Assembly: GCA_021793635.1 (NCBI GenBank)
Contig: JAJYSI010000218.1
Coordinates: forward strand, 1 to 6,203
Direction: 5' to 3'
Origin: Bacteroidota bacterium
GTDB lineage: Bacteria > Bacteroidota > Ignavibacteria > Ignavibacteriales > Ignavibacteriaceae
DNA: 6,203 nucleotides
Shown: positions 5,414 through 6,203 of the stretch, piece after piece
How the letters are laid out: each line of letters opens with the position of its first letter
Numbering within the stretch: the first letter of the stretch is position 1
The notes under the pieces: model-generated
Databases searched by the model: none
Told to the model about the DNA's origin: nothing
The model's input: the letters and a program-made list of their open reading frames with translations, nothing else
Position numbers and translations under genes: made by a program

Positions 5414-6203
5414 AAGAAAATCAAATTAATAATTCATTCCTGGAAAATTTATTTAAGAACAATCGCAGAACTGTTGCCAGATCAATTTCAATTGTTGAAT
5501 CAGACAATTCCGGTTCTTCGGAACTTCTTAAAAATGTCTATGCAAAAGTCGGGAATGCATACCGCATTGGAATAACCGGACCTCCGGGCGCAGGTAAAAG
5601 TACAATAACAAATCAACTCACAAAATATTTTAGAAAACAAAATAAAAAGGTCGGAATAATTGCTGTTGATCCGACGAGCCCGTTTACCGGCGGCGCATTG
5701 CTTGGCGATAGAATCAGAATGTCTGAAGTCGGTCAGGATGCCGGTGTATTTATTAGAAGCATGGCTACACGCGGAAGTCTTGGAGGGCTTAGTAAAAAAG
5801 CAAATGATGCAGCAGATATCCTCGATGTTGCCGGTTATGATTATATAATTATGGAAACAGTCGGCGTTGGTCAATCGGAATTAGATATCGCTGAAGCCGC
5901 TGATACAACCATTGTAGTCCTTGTTCCCGAATCCGGAGATGCGGTACAGGCAATGAAAGCAGGCTTGATGGAGATTGCCGATTTCTTTGTCGTTAATAAA
6001 AGCGATAGACCAGGCGCTGAGCAAGCAATATCCGCGCTTAAAACAATTTTGATGATGAAAGATCATGATATCAATACATGGATGCCCAATATTATTTCCT
6101 CAGTTGCAAGTGAGAATAAAGGGATTTCCGAAATTGCAGATGAAATTGAGCGACATCGTAATTATCTAATAAGTACAAAAAAATTTTTAGAACGAAGAGA
6201 ACA
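5410..6203 (+). CDS. meaB: MeaB/ArgK-family GTPase, methylmalonyl-CoA mutase chaperone (3' partial)
   Basis: This is a G3E-type P-loop GTPase that, in characterised relatives, protects methylmalonyl-CoA mutase and gates loading of its B12 cofactor. The 264 codons in the window lack roughly the last 50-60 residues of a typical protein, cut by the window edge. The P-loop GPPGAGKST is at 57-65, VDPTSPFTGGALLGDRIRM at 86-104, and the family signature RGSLGGLS at 121-128. METVGVGQSE (148-157) is the switch region, NKSD (196-199) is the guanine-specificity motif, and SSVASENKGI (230-239) is the G5 region. The reading frame is unbroken. An in-frame TAA at 5398-5400 and no in-frame ATG before codon 104 make TTG at 5410 the start, overlapping the epimerase stop as TTGA. 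Related mutase chaperones (for isobutyryl-CoA or ethylmalonyl-CoA mutase) cannot be excluded. The mutase itself is not in this window. Confidence 0.95.
   Translation, partial: MKENQINNSFLENLFKNNRRTVARSISIVESDNSGSSELLKNVYAKVGNAYRIGITGPPGAGKSTITNQLTKYFRKQNKKVGIIAVDPTSPFTGGALLGDRIRMSEVGQDAGVFIRSMATRGSLGGLSKKANDAADILDVAGYDYIIMETVGVGQSELDIAEAADTTIVVLVPESGDAVQAMKAGLMEIADFFVVNKSDRPGAEQAISALKTILMMKDHDINTWMPNIISSVASENKGISEIADEIERHRNYLISTKKFLERRE

Noticed and set aside
5410..5720. Possible frameshift or decay of meaB because no ATG precedes the P-loop
   Set aside because: The frame is unbroken from TTG at 5410, with a Shine-Dalgarno 7 nt upstream and all GTPase motifs in order.
5500..5874. Minus-strand open frame of about 124 codons
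   Set aside because: It lies wholly antisense to the P-loop and switch regions of meaB; its cysteine- and isoleucine-rich translation shows no family features.
1..6203. Mobile elements, CRISPR arrays, tRNA or rRNA genes
   Set aside because: No transposase or integrase, no regularly spaced direct repeats, and no cloverleaf or rRNA-like stretch were seen; the window is almost entirely coding on one strand.

Overview
The window is AT-rich bacterial DNA, densely packed, with all seven genes on the + strand. Protein features and codon use suggest a member of the Ignavibacteria / Chlorobiota-Bacteroidota area. These features are the PrsW-type membrane protein with a long soluble tail, the NatA/NatB-style exporter, the short UDP-sugar epimerase and the AT-rich third positions. 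This placement is inference, because there is no rRNA or other decisive marker.

Layout: (1) 7-2151 encodes a two-gene ABC-2 exporter, an ATPase followed by a permease whose ATG directly abuts the ATPase stop codon. (2) 2152-2259 is the only real intergenic gap (108 bp). It holds a 9-bp inverted repeat and no convincing terminator or promoter. (3) 2260-5413 and onward is a tightly packed run: a PrsW-family intramembrane metalloprotease homologue; 3 nt later a 231-residue protein that looks like a degenerate DUF2064 (GT-A-like) protein; nadD, overlapping it by ATGA; a short-form NAD-dependent sugar-nucleotide epimerase, overlapping nadD by TTGA; and a MeaB/ArgK-family GTPase, overlapping the epimerase by TTGA and running off the right edge.

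The last five genes are spaced as one transcription unit, but their functions are mixed: membrane proteolysis or stress, NAD synthesis, sugar-nucleotide metabolism, and protection of a B12-dependent mutase. Shared function is not evident beyond co-transcription. Ribosome-binding signals differ along the window. nadD, the epimerase and meaB each have a clear purine-rich Shine-Dalgarno at 7-8 nt spacing. The permease, the PrsW homologue and the DUF2064-like gene have none that is recognisable.

The epimerase and meaB both begin with TTG. For meaB no usable in-frame ATG exists before the P-loop, so ATG-only gene finding would miss it.

I found no mobile element, CRISPR array, tRNA or rRNA, and no clear sign of a wholly new system. 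The most unusual item is the DUF2064-like protein, which keeps the family's fold signature but has lost its conserved acidic residues.
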